Source of the DNA: Chroococcidiopsis sp. CCMEE 29
Lineage (GTDB): Bacteria > Cyanobacteriota > Cyanobacteriia > Cyanobacteriales > Chroococcidiopsidaceae
Reading direction: 5' to 3'
NCBI RefSeq assembly: GCF_023558375.1
Contig: NZ_CP083761.1
Location: 2,040,001 to 2,104,000, forward strand
Length of the DNA: 64,000 bases
The position numbers were made by a program, and so were the translations under genes. Under the pieces are notes generated by a model. The model did not search any database and was not told the origin of the DNA. It saw nothing but the letters and a program-made list of their open reading frames with translations. Positions 16,862 to 25,815 of this stretch are shown here, piece by piece; positions within the stretch are counted from its first letter, which is position 1; each line of letters starts with the position of its first letter.

Positions 16862-17578
16862 TTATTCTTCAGCAGGGAGAATCTGTCGCTTTGGTTCCAT
16901 CAGCGGCGGTTCTAGTTTCCGTTCTTTGGGGAAAACTAGGGGAGGCATTGGGGTACTGGGAGTAACAATGCCTCCCGAGATCACGACCTTAAAAGCATCT
17001 TCAATTGACATTGAGAGGTTCACCACCTCGTCTTCTGGGACAATTGCATACCAGCCAGTCGTGGGATTTGGGGTAGTGGGGATGAAAACACTGAGCATGG
17101 GGCGAGATAGCTGGGATTGAATTTCGTTACTGGTTGTACCTGTGACAAAGGCGATCGCCCAAATTCCTTGTCGGGGATACTCCACTAAAATCACGCGGCG
17201 AAACTTGCCATTTGTATCCTTTAATAGGGTTTCCAGTAACTGTTTGAGGGTTTTGTAAACCGAGCCAGCTAACGGAATTGCCTGCAACACTCGCTCTCCA
17301 AAGTCGAGCAACCAGCGCCCAGCAATATTGCGTGCCATTAAGCCAATCAACAAAATACAAAGTAGTGGGACCGCCAGTCCTACTGCTAGATTCATCAGAT
17401 TGACTAATATGGGATGCATTCCCTCAAAGGGATTCAGCTGTTTTGGAATCCGCGTGAGAAAGTTAATCACCCAATTAGCAATAGTAATTGTTAGCCAGAT
17501 CGTGGTAGCTAAGGGAATTACTACCAATAGACCTGCAATCAGATCGTTCTTTAAGTCTTGTTTGAAGCGTTCGATCAC
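16862..17578 (-). CDS. DUF502 family membrane protein
   Basis: This 238-aa protein has two N-terminal transmembrane helices (about 12-35 and 58-85) and a soluble C-terminal part with the family segments KFRRVILVEYPRQGIWAIAFVTG and VFIPTTPNPTTGWYAIVPEDEV. DUF502 proteins are widespread in bacteria, plastids and plants (COV-like) and their molecular function is not known. The C-terminus is Pro/Lys-rich. It is probably co-transcribed with nusB and ftsY, in line with a housekeeping membrane role. Confidence 0.85.
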   Translation of the reverse strand: MIERFKQDLKNDLIAGLLVVIPLATTIWLTITIANWVINFLTRIPKQLNPFEGMHPILVNLMNLAVGLAVPLLCILLIGLMARNIAGRWLLDFGERVLQAIPLAGSVYKTLKQLLETLLKDTNGKFRRVILVEYPRQGIWAIAFVTGTTSNEIQSQLSRPMLSVFIPTTPNPTTGWYAIVPEDEVVNLSMSIEDAFKVVISGGIVTPSTPMPPLVFPKERKLEPPLMEPKRQILPAEE

Positions 17579-18017
17579 AAATCGCCCACTCTCCTTCTAA
17601 CTGGCTCTTGGCTTTTGGTTCTTGGTCTTGGGTTTTGGTTTTTGGGATAAATCCCCACCTTTGTTTCAACTAGCAACATACTCCCATTGAGGCTGCTAAT
17701 ATACTTAACTGCCCTATTAGCTGTGCTTCTAAGAACACGAGTGAGAGTTCAAGCTACTACCATCTCTTTGCCTCACCCTGCTAAATCCTGCATTTTCTCT
17801 GCCGGAACAGGTTAATTCATACATGGTGGTCCATCTATAAAATATTTGTAAGGCTTGTAAATAATTGTTGCAAGTATCCGCTCGTTGCTTAATCCTACCT
17901 TTTTAGCTTAGCGTTGGACATTGAGGTGCTGTTAGCTCAACAAAAAGGGGCGAGGAGCGAGGGGCAAGGTACAAGACGTCGATATTAAATCCCCTTTACA
18001 AAAAGTCTCTTTGTCGT
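17579..18017. other. Gene-free gap
   Basis: This 439-bp stretch lies between the HpsJ-like gene and the DUF502 gene. Degenerate TTTTGG(T/G) repeats occur at 17600-17645. I see no RNA gene, coding region or convincing promoter in the remainder. Confidence 0.4.
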
Positions 18018-18860
18018 CTAAGAGAGAGATTGGTGACGGCTTGATTTTGGAGTGCCCATGCTTCTTAATCCAGTCCAGCCGATGACAATATAACCAAAAG
18101 CTAATAACAACCCACTGATACCGATTCGTAGACCAGACTTCCATGCATCCTGTCTAGCCTGTTGTTTCAGTTGTTCCTGTTGAGCCCGGATCTGGTTTAG
18201 CCTCTGAACAAGAAGTGTCTGAGGATCAGCTTGCTGCGCCACATAAGCATCCAGTGATTTTGGGTCAGCCTTAAATTGCTGGAGTAATTTTCTCTCGGTT
18301 TCGGAAATCTGGCCGCTTTGAATTGCTTGATTAAAACGCTGCTCATCTTGGAGCAGTTCATTAACCTGGCTTCTAAATTGGCTGCGTTGCCTTTCCAGCT
18401 CAGCTTGAACGCGCTCGTCACCTAGTTGAGTTTGCAATTGACCTAATTGTGCCTGCAAATTACTTTCAGCTCGAGTTGCATCCTGACTAATTTGCTCAAT
18501 TGTCTGAGCTCTGGCTTGATTAACATTGTTGAGGTGAATGGGAACAAGTAGCAGGAAGACTAACCCCAAAAGACTAGATAAGACTGCCCAGAGCCTCAAG
18601 TCTAGCCAAGATTTACGGTTAACTAAGAAGTCACTATTGTTTTTTTCAATCCAATACCCAGTAAAAATTAATGCCAGACCGACTAGGGGAATAATTCCTC
18701 GGTCAATCAAAGCGGTGGCAAAGCCAACTTGCCATTGACTATCCCGTGGTCCAGAGGGAAACGACAGAATTACAAAGTCAAGCAAAAAAGACAAAATTAA
18801 GATCACCCCAACCACTTTTAGTGTCCGGACAGCGAGTGGAAATATTGGATGGTTATTCAT
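18018..18860 (-). CDS. HpsJ-like membrane protein
   Basis: The 280-aa product has N-terminal transmembrane helices (about 12-35, 48-67 and 88-110), a long Gln-rich coiled-coil region (about 115-240) and a final transmembrane helix (about 250-268). The arrangement and the segment IDRGIIPLVGLALIFTGYWI resemble HpsJ proteins, which are linked to hormogonium polysaccharide secretion and motility in filamentous cyanobacteria. The assignment rests on recalled similarity and topology. No other hps gene is visible nearby, so the role may differ. Confidence 0.6.
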   Translation of the reverse strand: MNNHPIFPLAVRTLKVVGVILILSFLLDFVILSFPSGPRDSQWQVGFATALIDRGIIPLVGLALIFTGYWIEKNNSDFLVNRKSWLDLRLWAVLSSLLGLVFLLLVPIHLNNVNQARAQTIEQISQDATRAESNLQAQLGQLQTQLGDERVQAELERQRSQFRSQVNELLQDEQRFNQAIQSGQISETERKLLQQFKADPKSLDAYVAQQADPQTLLVQRLNQIRAQQEQLKQQARQDAWKSGLRIGISGLLLAFGYIVIGWTGLRSMGTPKSSRHQSLS

Positions 18861-19101
18861 TGTGCAATTTAAATCTCGATTAATTTGAAAGCTACAACTA
18901 CTACATTTGAATAGTCCGATTTTTTATAGCATTTTCCGCTTGTTGTGTCATTTCGATTCAAGTTAGCGCTTGGGCTAGAGCACTTCATTGATTTAGTAAA
19001 GGCAAAATTTTGCTTTTCTCCAGCGTGTTTCTGAGACTTTCGAATTTTACTTTTATTTAGTCACCATTTTTATCCTAAATTGATTACATGGAGATAATCG
19101 T

Positions 19102-19478
19102 ATGGACTGCATTCATTTAACAGGAATTCGCTGCTATGGCTACACTGGCTATTTGCCGGAGGAACAGGTGCTGGGTCAGTGGTTTGAGGTCGATGTGACT
19201 TTATGGCTGGATCTCTCAGTAGCAGGTAAAAGTGATGCTATCCAAGACACTCTCGATTACCGCAGCATCATCAGTATGGTGCAGCACCTAGTGAAAACTG
19301 CTAAGTTTGCTTTGGTAGAACGTTTAGCGACTGCGATCGCTGAATCCATCTTGGCAGCTCACAATGTGGAGCAAGTTCAAGTCCGGTTATCCAAACCAGC
19401 TGCACCAATTCCCGACTTTAGTGGCAAGATTACTATCGAGCTAACCAGAGGCCTTAAGAGTAGACTTCTTGCAAATTA
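19102..19478 (+). CDS. folB: Dihydroneopterin aldolase, 3' end replaced by an IS end
   Basis: FolB converts dihydroneopterin to hydroxymethyl-dihydropterin in folate synthesis. The 125-aa product shows GIRCYGYTGYLPEEQ with the catalytic Glu, DTLDYRSIISMV, LVERLATAIAESIL and the C-terminal VRLSKPAAPIPDFSGKI. The last codons (RLLAN and the TAG stop) lie inside the left terminal repeat of the IS at 19462-20428. Removing the IS and one AGT duplication restores an ancestral end ...GLKSD-stop, so only one residue was replaced by five. The core is intact and function is probably kept. Confidence 0.93.
19459..19461. repeat. Target site duplication AGT, left copy
   Basis: AGT immediately before the left inverted repeat matches AGT immediately after the right inverted repeat (20429-20431), as expected for a short duplication made on insertion. 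Confidence 0.7.
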
Positions 19479-20428
19479 GGTTATGTAATCTAGAGGGAGG
19501 CAGCAATGGAGTGTAGTGCTTGCCTGCGGCTCCACAAAAGTAGAAAAATCAGGACAACACAATCTAATCAGCGTCCTGATGAATTCTAAAATAGCTCAAA
19601 CACTATCACAATTACAATTCAAACGTCGCTTCGGCGTGCAACCAGATACATTCAAGCACATCATCAAAGCTCTCAAACCTGCCTGGAGAGCCACACCAAA
19701 ACCAGGTGCCAAGCCGAAACTGGGCATTGAACAGCGAGTGCTAATTGCTTTAGAGTATTGGCGGGAGTATCGCACCTACTTCCACATTGGCAGCAGTTGG
19801 GGCGTGAGTGAATCAACCGTCTGCCGCATCGTTCATTGGGTTGAAGATAGGTTAATGGCATCAGGACAATTTCGCCTGCCTGGGAAGAAACAGTTGGTGC
19901 GTGGATTTGGTCAGCCAGCTGTCGTGGTGATGGATGTGACCGAAACGCCGATTGAACGACCGAAGCGTCACCAACGCTGGTTCTATTCTGGCAAGAAGAA
20001 GCAACATACGCTCAAATGCCAACTAGTGATCGAGCAAACAACTGGACGAATTATTTGCACCTACTTTGGTAAAGGACGACGGCATGACTTCAAGCTGTTT
20101 CAAGCTTCAGGGATTCACTTCCACCCACAAATCGAAAGCTTGCAAGACAAGGGGTATCAGGGTATCCAAAAGTTACATGCTAACAGTCATCTACCTCACA
20201 AGAAGCCTAGAGGCGGACAACTCACGCCGGCGCAAAAGTTAGATAATCGAGCCTTAGCCCGTCGTCGAGTTGTAATTGAGCAAACCAATCGTTGCTTGAA
20301 AATCTTCCGCATTCTAGCGGAGCGCTATCGCAACCGGCGGCGGCGCTTCGGGTTGCGCTGTAATCTCATTGCTGCCTTATACAACTACGAATGCTCTCAA
20401 GCTGCTTGATTTAATTTGCAAGAAGTCT
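19462..20428 (+). mobile_element. Complete IS5-like insertion sequence (967 bp)
   Basis: The element is bounded by perfect 17-bp terminal inverted repeats starting AGACTTCTTGCAAATTA (19462-19478 and 20412-20428). A 3-bp AGT duplication flanks it. It holds one transposase gene in the same direction as folB. The left repeat overlaps the end of folB. The intact repeats and transposase suggest a recent, possibly still mobile copy. The length and 3-bp duplication fit the IS5 family; the subgroup is uncertain. Confidence 0.88.
19579..20409 (+). CDS. IS5-family-like DDE transposase
   Basis: This is the transposase of the element at 19462-20428. The 276-aa product from the ATG at 19579 has an N-terminal helix-turn-helix region (RVLIALEYWREYRTYFHIG, SESTVCRIVHWVE) and a DDE_4-type catalytic core: VVVMDVTETPIERP with the first Asp, LQDKGYQGIQ with the second, and RRVVIEQTNRCLK with the Glu. 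The basic C-terminus is complete. An in-frame GTG at 19516 would add 21 residues, but ATG gives the usual N-terminus. The gene appears intact. Confidence 0.88.
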   Translation: MNSKIAQTLSQLQFKRRFGVQPDTFKHIIKALKPAWRATPKPGAKPKLGIEQRVLIALEYWREYRTYFHIGSSWGVSESTVCRIVHWVEDRLMASGQFRLPGKKQLVRGFGQPAVVVMDVTETPIERPKRHQRWFYSGKKKQHTLKCQLVIEQTTGRIICTYFGKGRRHDFKLFQASGIHFHPQIESLQDKGYQGIQKLHANSHLPHKKPRGGQLTPAQKLDNRALARRRVVIEQTNRCLKIFRILAERYRNRRRRFGLRCNLIAALYNYECSQAA

Positions 20429-20515
20429 AGTGACTAGGGAAGCATGAAAGATGCCCAGAAACCTAGAGGGGGAGAGACGCGGAGAATTCTCCGCGTCACC
20501 ACGTCACCGTGTCTT

Positions 20516-22369
20516 CTAGCCCCTAGTTTGGTCGAGCCATGAGGTAACGCTTGCTGGTAACTCTGTACTCAGACGCAGCGGTAGTGCTGGTGTGGAGAGA
20601 GATTCGGCGTAGGCAGGGGTGAGAAAGGGTTCGTAAATTTTAGCTTCTGGCGTCAGCTGTTTGATAAAGGCTAAACTAACGCCTTGAATCAGCTGCTGTA
20701 GGGTTTTGGTTTCTTCACCGCGGCGTTCTTGGATGAGAGTGCTACTAGTGGAGGTACTGCTCAGGTTTGCTGTGTCGCTAATACTCAAGTGAGTGCCGCC
20801 TATAGCCGTTAAGAGATATTTTGGACTGGGTAGCTGGGTGAAAGGCCGCAGCTGATGGTTAAGCACTGGTGTAACAGCGTCTTCGGTTCCAGCCAACAGC
20901 AAGACTGGTGTTGCCACTTGAGTCAGTCCTGTTTTGCCAAACAGATTGCCGATGATCGGATTGAAGGCGATCGCGCTGTTCACGCGCTGGTCTCGCAGCT
21001 TTAGTTTACGATCTGGTAAATCTGCTGCTGCACACTGTAACCAGTCGGCTGGAGCTCGGCTAATAGCAGTGGCACTTTTACAAAACTGCCGCAATTCAGA
21101 AATATTGACTTCTGCCCCAGCTAATGCCAAAGCAGTATATCCACCCAAAGAGTGACCGATTAAACTAACTTGCTGGGTGTTTAGCTTCCCTTGAAGCAAA
21201 CTCTTTTGCTGATTCAGCTTCGCCAGTTCGTCTAGTAAAAAGCTAACATCTTTAGGTCGCTCAACAAATTCTTTAGCTGGCAGCAGTTTAGCGTCACTGC
21301 GATCTGACACACGACCTAGCCAGCTGCTATTACTACCAGGATGTTCTAGTGCAGCTACAGTGAACCCGTGGGAAGCCAGATGACGTGCTAGATAGGTGAA
21401 GAATCTGCGATCTGCTCCTAAGCCGTGGGAGATGACGACGAGGGGTGAGGGACGTAGACGCGCAAGCGGCTTCTCGGAGAGCGAGGTGAGGGATGAGGGG
21501 TGAGGCAGAGGACGCGGTGACGCGGTGACGCGGTGACGCGGGGAATTTCTCCCCTGCTCCCCCTGCTCTCTTCTGACCCTTGACGCCTGACCCCTCTGTT
21601 CCCCTGGTTCGGTGCTGGGAAAGTACAAGTCTACGAGAATCGTGCGGTAGCGTTGCCGATCCAGGAAGGTTAGAGTTTGCTGCTGCACTGGTTGAGAGCC
21701 AGGAACAGCTGGATTAAAGGCGGGTTTGAAGGGTGTGTTAGTAGTGACAGCTAACTCGCTTTCGAGTAAGGGACCAAGCGCTTGGCTTTGTAAGTAGGTG
21801 GGATTGAACTGCAGGGCGATCGCCAGTGCTGCACTCGCGTCTAAGGTAACATTCTCCTTTGGGTAGGCTCGTAAGAAACTAACTAGATTCAATCCATTGG
21901 CTTGCTGCGCTGCTAGTGCTACTGCTGCCTGAATTTGCGGGATTGTACCGTCTGGAATTGCTACTCCCAATGAGTCAACTAATTGTTTGCCTGGAGGAGA
22001 ACGCAACCATTCATCAATTACCTTGTCTGCTAGCTTCGGGTCGATTTGCAGACGACGATTCAATAACTCCCGAACTTGCGGTGTTAATACTGGGGCGTAA
22101 ATTTGAAGGGCAGGAGGCAATTTTCCTGTTTTGGCAAATCGCTCCAAATCGGCGATCGCAATTTTTTGCTCCAATGGTCCTAAGCGCAAAGTCACTTGTT
22201 CCGCAGCCAGAGCCGATGGTATTGATGCTCCCCAACTCAAGCCTAGAGCCAAACTCCACATTAATCCGTGTGCAGTACGTGCCCAAGTTTGTTGAAGCGA
22301 TACTGGCTGCCTAGTGCCAGCAATGCTAAAAAATATTTTACAAGATTGCTCACCAAGCTTAAACTTCAT
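20516..22369 (-). CDS. DUF1400 / alpha-beta hydrolase fusion, probably exported
   Basis: After a hydrophobic signal-like segment ending in ALAAEQ, the protein has a DUF1400 domain (ERFAKTGKLPPALQIYAP, LTPQVRELLNRRL) and a C-terminal alpha/beta hydrolase domain with VVISHGLGADRRFF, nucleophile motif LIGHSLGGYTAL and a late His in GGTHLSIS. This combination is typical of cyanobacteria; the substrate is unknown. I prefer the ATG at 22369; a GTG at 22408 is open in frame. Between the domains lies a low-complexity insert encoded by short tandem repeats (about 21440-21605). Confidence 0.85.
   Translation of the reverse strand: MKFKLGEQSCKIFFSIAGTRQPVSLQQTWARTAHGLMWSLALGLSWGASIPSALAAEQVTLRLGPLEQKIAIADLERFAKTGKLPPALQIYAPVLTPQVRELLNRRLQIDPKLADKVIDEWLRSPPGKQLVDSLGVAIPDGTIPQIQAAVALAAQQANGLNLVSFLRAYPKENVTLDASAALAIALQFNPTYLQSQALGPLLESELAVTTNTPFKPAFNPAVPGSQPVQQQTLTFLDRQRYRTILVDLYFPSTEPGEQRGQASRVRREQGEQGRNSPRHRVTASPRPLPHPSSLTSLSEKPLARLRPSPLVVISHGLGADRRFFTYLARHLASHGFTVAALEHPGSNSSWLGRVSDRSDAKLLPAKEFVERPKDVSFLLDELAKLNQQKSLLQGKLNTQQVSLIGHSLGGYTALALAGAEVNISELRQFCKSATAISRAPADWLQCAAADLPDRKLKLRDQRVNSAIAFNPIIGNLFGKTGLTQVATPVLLLAGTEDAVTPVLNHQLRPFTQLPSPKYLLTAIGGTHLSISDTANLSSTSTSSTLIQERRGEETKTLQQLIQGVSLAFIKQLTPEAKIYEPFLTPAYAESLSTPALPLRLSTELPASVTSWLDQTRG
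21440..21605. repeat. Tandem repeat array inside a coding sequence
   Basis: An 8-bp unit (GTGACGCG) is repeated about four times near 21510-21540. GGTGAGGGATGAGGGG-type repeats lie on one side and CCCCTGCTCCCCCTGC units on the other. The array is read through in frame within the DUF1400/hydrolase gene and encodes an Arg/Pro/Ser-rich linker. Confidence 0.8.
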
Positions 22370-22408
22370 ATTCAAGATTGCTGCCACTTTGGGATAGCTA
22401 AAGATCAC

Positions 22409-22751
22409 TTGCTCAAACTGAATTCTAATGTCGTTTCGTCAGCTCGGGAGTCGACCCCAGTAAGTAGTGGTAGCGCCGCGAGCGCTATCTACAACTTAAA
22501 TAGTAGCTTTCACTTCATTAGACGTGTCTTAGTTCAGTAAAGTTCTGGAGTTTTGTTAGTAAAGTTCTGGAGTTTGCGTGGCGGGGGTAGCTTTAGTAAC
22601 TTCAAGCTAGTTTTACAATCGTTGTTGGTTGTGCCATAATCGCTAAAACTAATTATTTAAATTTTTATCAGGGTACTTGTTTATACGAAGAGCAGTGGGC
22701 TTGATGTGTGTGAAACAAAACATAGAATGGTGAAGTCAGGAAGTCAAAAAT
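22409..22751. promoter_or_regulatory. Divergent intergenic region with 18-bp direct repeat
   Basis: The gap separates the hydrolase gene from the forward export gene. AGTAAAGTTCTGGAGTTT occurs at 22536-22553 and again at 22558-22575, a 22-bp period close to two helical turns. This could be a tandem regulator site, although simple local duplication is equally possible. Confidence 0.4.
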
Positions 22752-24329
22752 ATGACGAGAAATTACTACATCTCAAATTCCAATATGGTCTCTACAGGTT
22801 TTTCTAAATCACTCAGCCAGCCAGTAGCAGGACTAACCCTCTTAGCTATGATAGCGATTGCTTTGCCGTCTCCCACGCGAGCGCAGCTGCCGCCAAATAG
22901 AGTTGCCCCAGCTCCCGCAACAGCACCAACCGCACCGCCACCAACCGCCCCCGCTCCCGCAGCAGCCCCTGCGGCTCAGCAAGCTATCCAAGTGCCGATA
23001 GACTACGCATTGGGAGGGGGCGATCGCATCCGCATCAATGTCTTTGAAGTCCCCGAATACACAGGTGATTATCAGATTCCGCCTGGTGGAGAACTATACC
23101 TGCCTCTAATTGGCGGTGTAACAGTTTTAGGTCTCACCCAGGCAGAGGCAGCTGAGGTAATCGCGGCTAAATATTCTCGTTTCCTCAAGCGTCCCCTAAT
23201 CACAGTCAGTCTTCTAGCTCCTCGTCCGATTAATGTCGTGGTTTCAGGGGAGGTAACTCGCCCTGGTTCCTACACAGTCGGCTTACAAGGAGGTGCAGGT
23301 GACAATCCTGGGGTGCAATACCCCACTATAATTGGGGCATTGACGTTGGCTGAAGGAGTGACTCTAGCGGCAGATCTACGTCAGGTGCAGCTACGCCGTC
23401 GGGAAGGCAGGGGGGGACCTGAGCGAGTCACCACTCTTGATTTAAAACAACTAGTCACGTCAGGCAGTTCGCCTCGAGATATTACCTTACGCGACGGAGA
23501 CACAATCTTTGTCCCCACCGCAACTAGCGTCAACATGGCAGATATCCGCCAATTTTCCACAGCTAGCTTTGCGGCAGCGCAAAACAGACCCCGCACCGTG
23601 ACGGTGGTTGGCGAAGTTAACCGTCCCGGTTCATATGTTGTCATTGGGGGATCGACTGCCGCCGCCGCGCCAGCCTCCTTACAAGGCTCCGCGTCAATAC
23701 AAGCGGCTGGACAGGCAGGAGGTGGGTTGCCTACTGTCTCGCGGGCAATTCAGCTAGCTGGGGGAATTACGTCATCGGCTGATGTACGTAATATCCAAGT
23801 CCGCCGCAAGACGAACAATGGCGCAGAGCAAAGGATGAGCTTGAATTTCTGGCAACTATTGCAGGGAGATCCCAATCAAGACACGCTCGTGCAAGATGGA
23901 GATACAATTATTATCCCCACTGCAACAGATATCAACCCGGCAGAAGCAACGACACTAGCAGATGCTAGTTTTTCTCCGGCAACAATTCAAGTGAGTGTGG
24001 TCGGAGAAGTAAAAAGCCCTGGACTGGTAAACCTTCAACCTAATACACCATTGAATCAGGCTATTTTGAATGCAGGAGGATTTAATAATAGTCGAGCTAG
24101 GAGGAGTACTGTTGAGCTGGTTCGGCTCAATCCGGATGGCACTGTGACGAAACGTTCTGTGCCAGTCGATTTGTCCGAAAATATCAACGCCAAAAGTAAT
24201 CCAATACTCCGCCAGAACGACATTGTTGTAGTCGGCCGCTCTGGAACAGCTAGGATTGGTGACGCGTTAGGCTCTGTCTTTGGGCCGATTATTGCTCCAG
24301 CTCTAGGTCTGTTTAATATTTTCAGATAA
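22752..24329 (+). CDS. Polysaccharide export protein with SLBB domains (Wza-like)
   Basis: This outer-membrane-type polysaccharide export protein has 525 residues. It has an N-terminal signal peptide ending near PTRAQ, a Pro/Ala-rich linker, a poly_export domain (DYALGGGDRIRINVFEVPEYTG, AEAAEVIAAKY) and about three SLBB repeats, each starting with a VVSGEVTRPGSY-like strand (near residues 160, 275 and 415). The ATG at 22752 has an AGGAAG ribosome binding site. It probably forms the exit channel for exopolysaccharide. Partner glycosyltransferase or Wzc genes are not adjacent. Confidence 0.88.
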   Translation: MTRNYYISNSNMVSTGFSKSLSQPVAGLTLLAMIAIALPSPTRAQLPPNRVAPAPATAPTAPPPTAPAPAAAPAAQQAIQVPIDYALGGGDRIRINVFEVPEYTGDYQIPPGGELYLPLIGGVTVLGLTQAEAAEVIAAKYSRFLKRPLITVSLLAPRPINVVVSGEVTRPGSYTVGLQGGAGDNPGVQYPTIIGALTLAEGVTLAADLRQVQLRRREGRGGPERVTTLDLKQLVTSGSSPRDITLRDGDTIFVPTATSVNMADIRQFSTASFAAAQNRPRTVTVVGEVNRPGSYVVIGGSTAAAAPASLQGSASIQAAGQAGGGLPTVSRAIQLAGGITSSADVRNIQVRRKTNNGAEQRMSLNFWQLLQGDPNQDTLVQDGDTIIIPTATDINPAEATTLADASFSPATIQVSVVGEVKSPGLVNLQPNTPLNQAILNAGGFNNSRARRSTVELVRLNPDGTVTKRSVPVDLSENINAKSNPILRQNDIVVVGRSGTARIGDALGSVFGPIIAPALGLFNIFR

Positions 24330-25344
24330 ATTTTGATTTAGGGGTGAGCGTACTGGAGGAGTTACCTAAGTCAGTTCCAGACTGCTGCTGGAGTTGCTGT
24401 AGGAAAAACTCCTCCAGAGAGGGACGGGACAAGTTCATAGCAATGATTTGTCCACCCATAGAGCGAAGGCTAGCGAGAAAATCATAGGGTTCACCTTGGA
24501 TTTGACCTTGCCAAGAGCGATCTGGCTCAAACTTAAGCTGGTATACCCATTGATTCAGGATATTCAAGTCACCACCCCTGCCCTTGACATGGTAAGTGTC
24601 AGCTGAACCTAGCAGTTCATCAAGGGAGCCGCTGCAAATCAACTCGCCTTGAGCGAGGATAGCAACGCGATCGCAGAGCTGCTCTACCTCTGACAGGATG
24701 TGGCTATTAAAGAAAATCGTCTTGCCTTGTTTTTGCAGTAAGTGAATAATCTGCCGCATCTGATATCGTCCCAGGGGGTCAAGACCAGACATTGGCTCAT
24801 CCAGAAACACTAATTCTGGATCGTTGATTAAAGCTTGAGCCATCCCAACCCGCTGGAGCATTCCTTTAGAGTATTGACGCAACTGCTTTTTCCGGGCGGC
24901 TAACTGAGATAGTCCGACTAACTCTAGCAGATGAGGAATACGTTGGCGCTGCACGTTTGCTGGGACTTGGAACAGTCCCGCTGCCATCTGCAAAAATTCC
25001 CAGCCTGTTAAGTAGTCGTAGTAATAGGCATTTTCTGGCAAGTAGCCAACGCGTTGCTTCACAGCGCGATCGCCTAAAGGCTGCCCCAATAATAATCCTC
25101 GCCCCGAGGTTGCACGGATAATTCCCAATAAAAGCTTCAATAGCGTAGTCTTCCCAGCTCCATTCGGTCCCAACAGACCAAAAGTTTCGCCTTGGTAGAC
25201 GTTGAGTGAACAACCTCTAAGGGATGTAACTTTTTGATTCAGCCAAAATCCAGTACGATAGACTTTCCTCAATTCAAAAGTCTGCACCACTGGGGAGTGG
25301 TCAAGGGGAGGCAGTTCAAAATGCGGATCTGCTACAGGCTTCAT
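24322..25344 (-). CDS. ABC transporter ATP-binding protein
   Basis: The 340-aa product is a complete ABC ATPase: Walker A GPNGAGKTTLLKLLLG, signature YSKGMLQRVGMAQAL, Walker B LVFLDEPMSGLDP and an H-loop (FFNSHILSEVEQL). A C-terminal domain of about 110 residues (GSADTYHVKGRGG onward) resembles ABC-2-type exporters. No permease gene is adjacent, so the partner must be elsewhere. Its 3' end overlaps the convergent export gene by 8 bp. The substrate is unknown; drug- or polysaccharide-type export is one possibility. Confidence 0.88.
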   Translation of the reverse strand: MKPVADPHFELPPLDHSPVVQTFELRKVYRTGFWLNQKVTSLRGCSLNVYQGETFGLLGPNGAGKTTLLKLLLGIIRATSGRGLLLGQPLGDRAVKQRVGYLPENAYYYDYLTGWEFLQMAAGLFQVPANVQRQRIPHLLELVGLSQLAARKKQLRQYSKGMLQRVGMAQALINDPELVFLDEPMSGLDPLGRYQMRQIIHLLQKQGKTIFFNSHILSEVEQLCDRVAILAQGELICSGSLDELLGSADTYHVKGRGGDLNILNQWVYQLKFEPDRSWQGQIQGEPYDFLASLRSMGGQIIAMNLSRPSLEEFFLQQLQQQSGTDLGNSSSTLTPKSKFI

Positions 25345-25500
25345 CTTAGTTCAAGTTGCATCGCCACACAAACATATCAATTGAATTATGCCCGATTAAT
25401 TGAGCTTAGCGATCGCAAGCAGCAGACGTGATTTCAAGCGCTGGGTGAAAAGTGCGAGATGATAGATAGGCGTATTACAAAAGCTTTTAGGAGGAAACCG

Positions 25501-25689
25501 ATGAACCGCTCAAAGTTTGTTGCCATAATGGCAGGTGCAATTTCTATAATTCTAGCGATCGCTTATCTAGTCCTGGTTGAGTTGTTGGACTTTCGCGGCG
25601 AGATGCTACCTGCTCCCCAAAGCCAGGTCCCACAAACGCCTGTAGTAGTTGCCCAAATGCCAAATAATTGGAGTCGGAGCGCTGGGTAG
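25501..25689 (+). CDS. Small single-pass membrane protein (62 aa)
   Basis: The ATG at 25501 follows a perfect AGGAGG ribosome binding site at the right distance, so I chose it over the upstream ATG at 25459. The product starts MNRSKFVAIMAGAISIILAI with one transmembrane helix (about residues 7-30) and a short Pro/Gln-rich tail (PAPQSQVPQTPVVVAQ). It appears to be a real gene from its translation signal and composition. I do not know its function. Confidence 0.65.
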   Translation: MNRSKFVAIMAGAISIILAIAYLVLVELLDFRGEMLPAPQSQVPQTPVVVAQMPNNWSRSAG

Positions 25690-25815
25690 ATTTAGGCTAG
25701 TACTCTATTTTAGATAGAGCCGTTAAGGCGATTGCCCAGAGTTTGATGCTCATCTCTCAAGGCGATCGCGTCCCACTTAATAAAGGTTTTATTGCGCTTG
25801 TTGTTCAAAGTCCAA

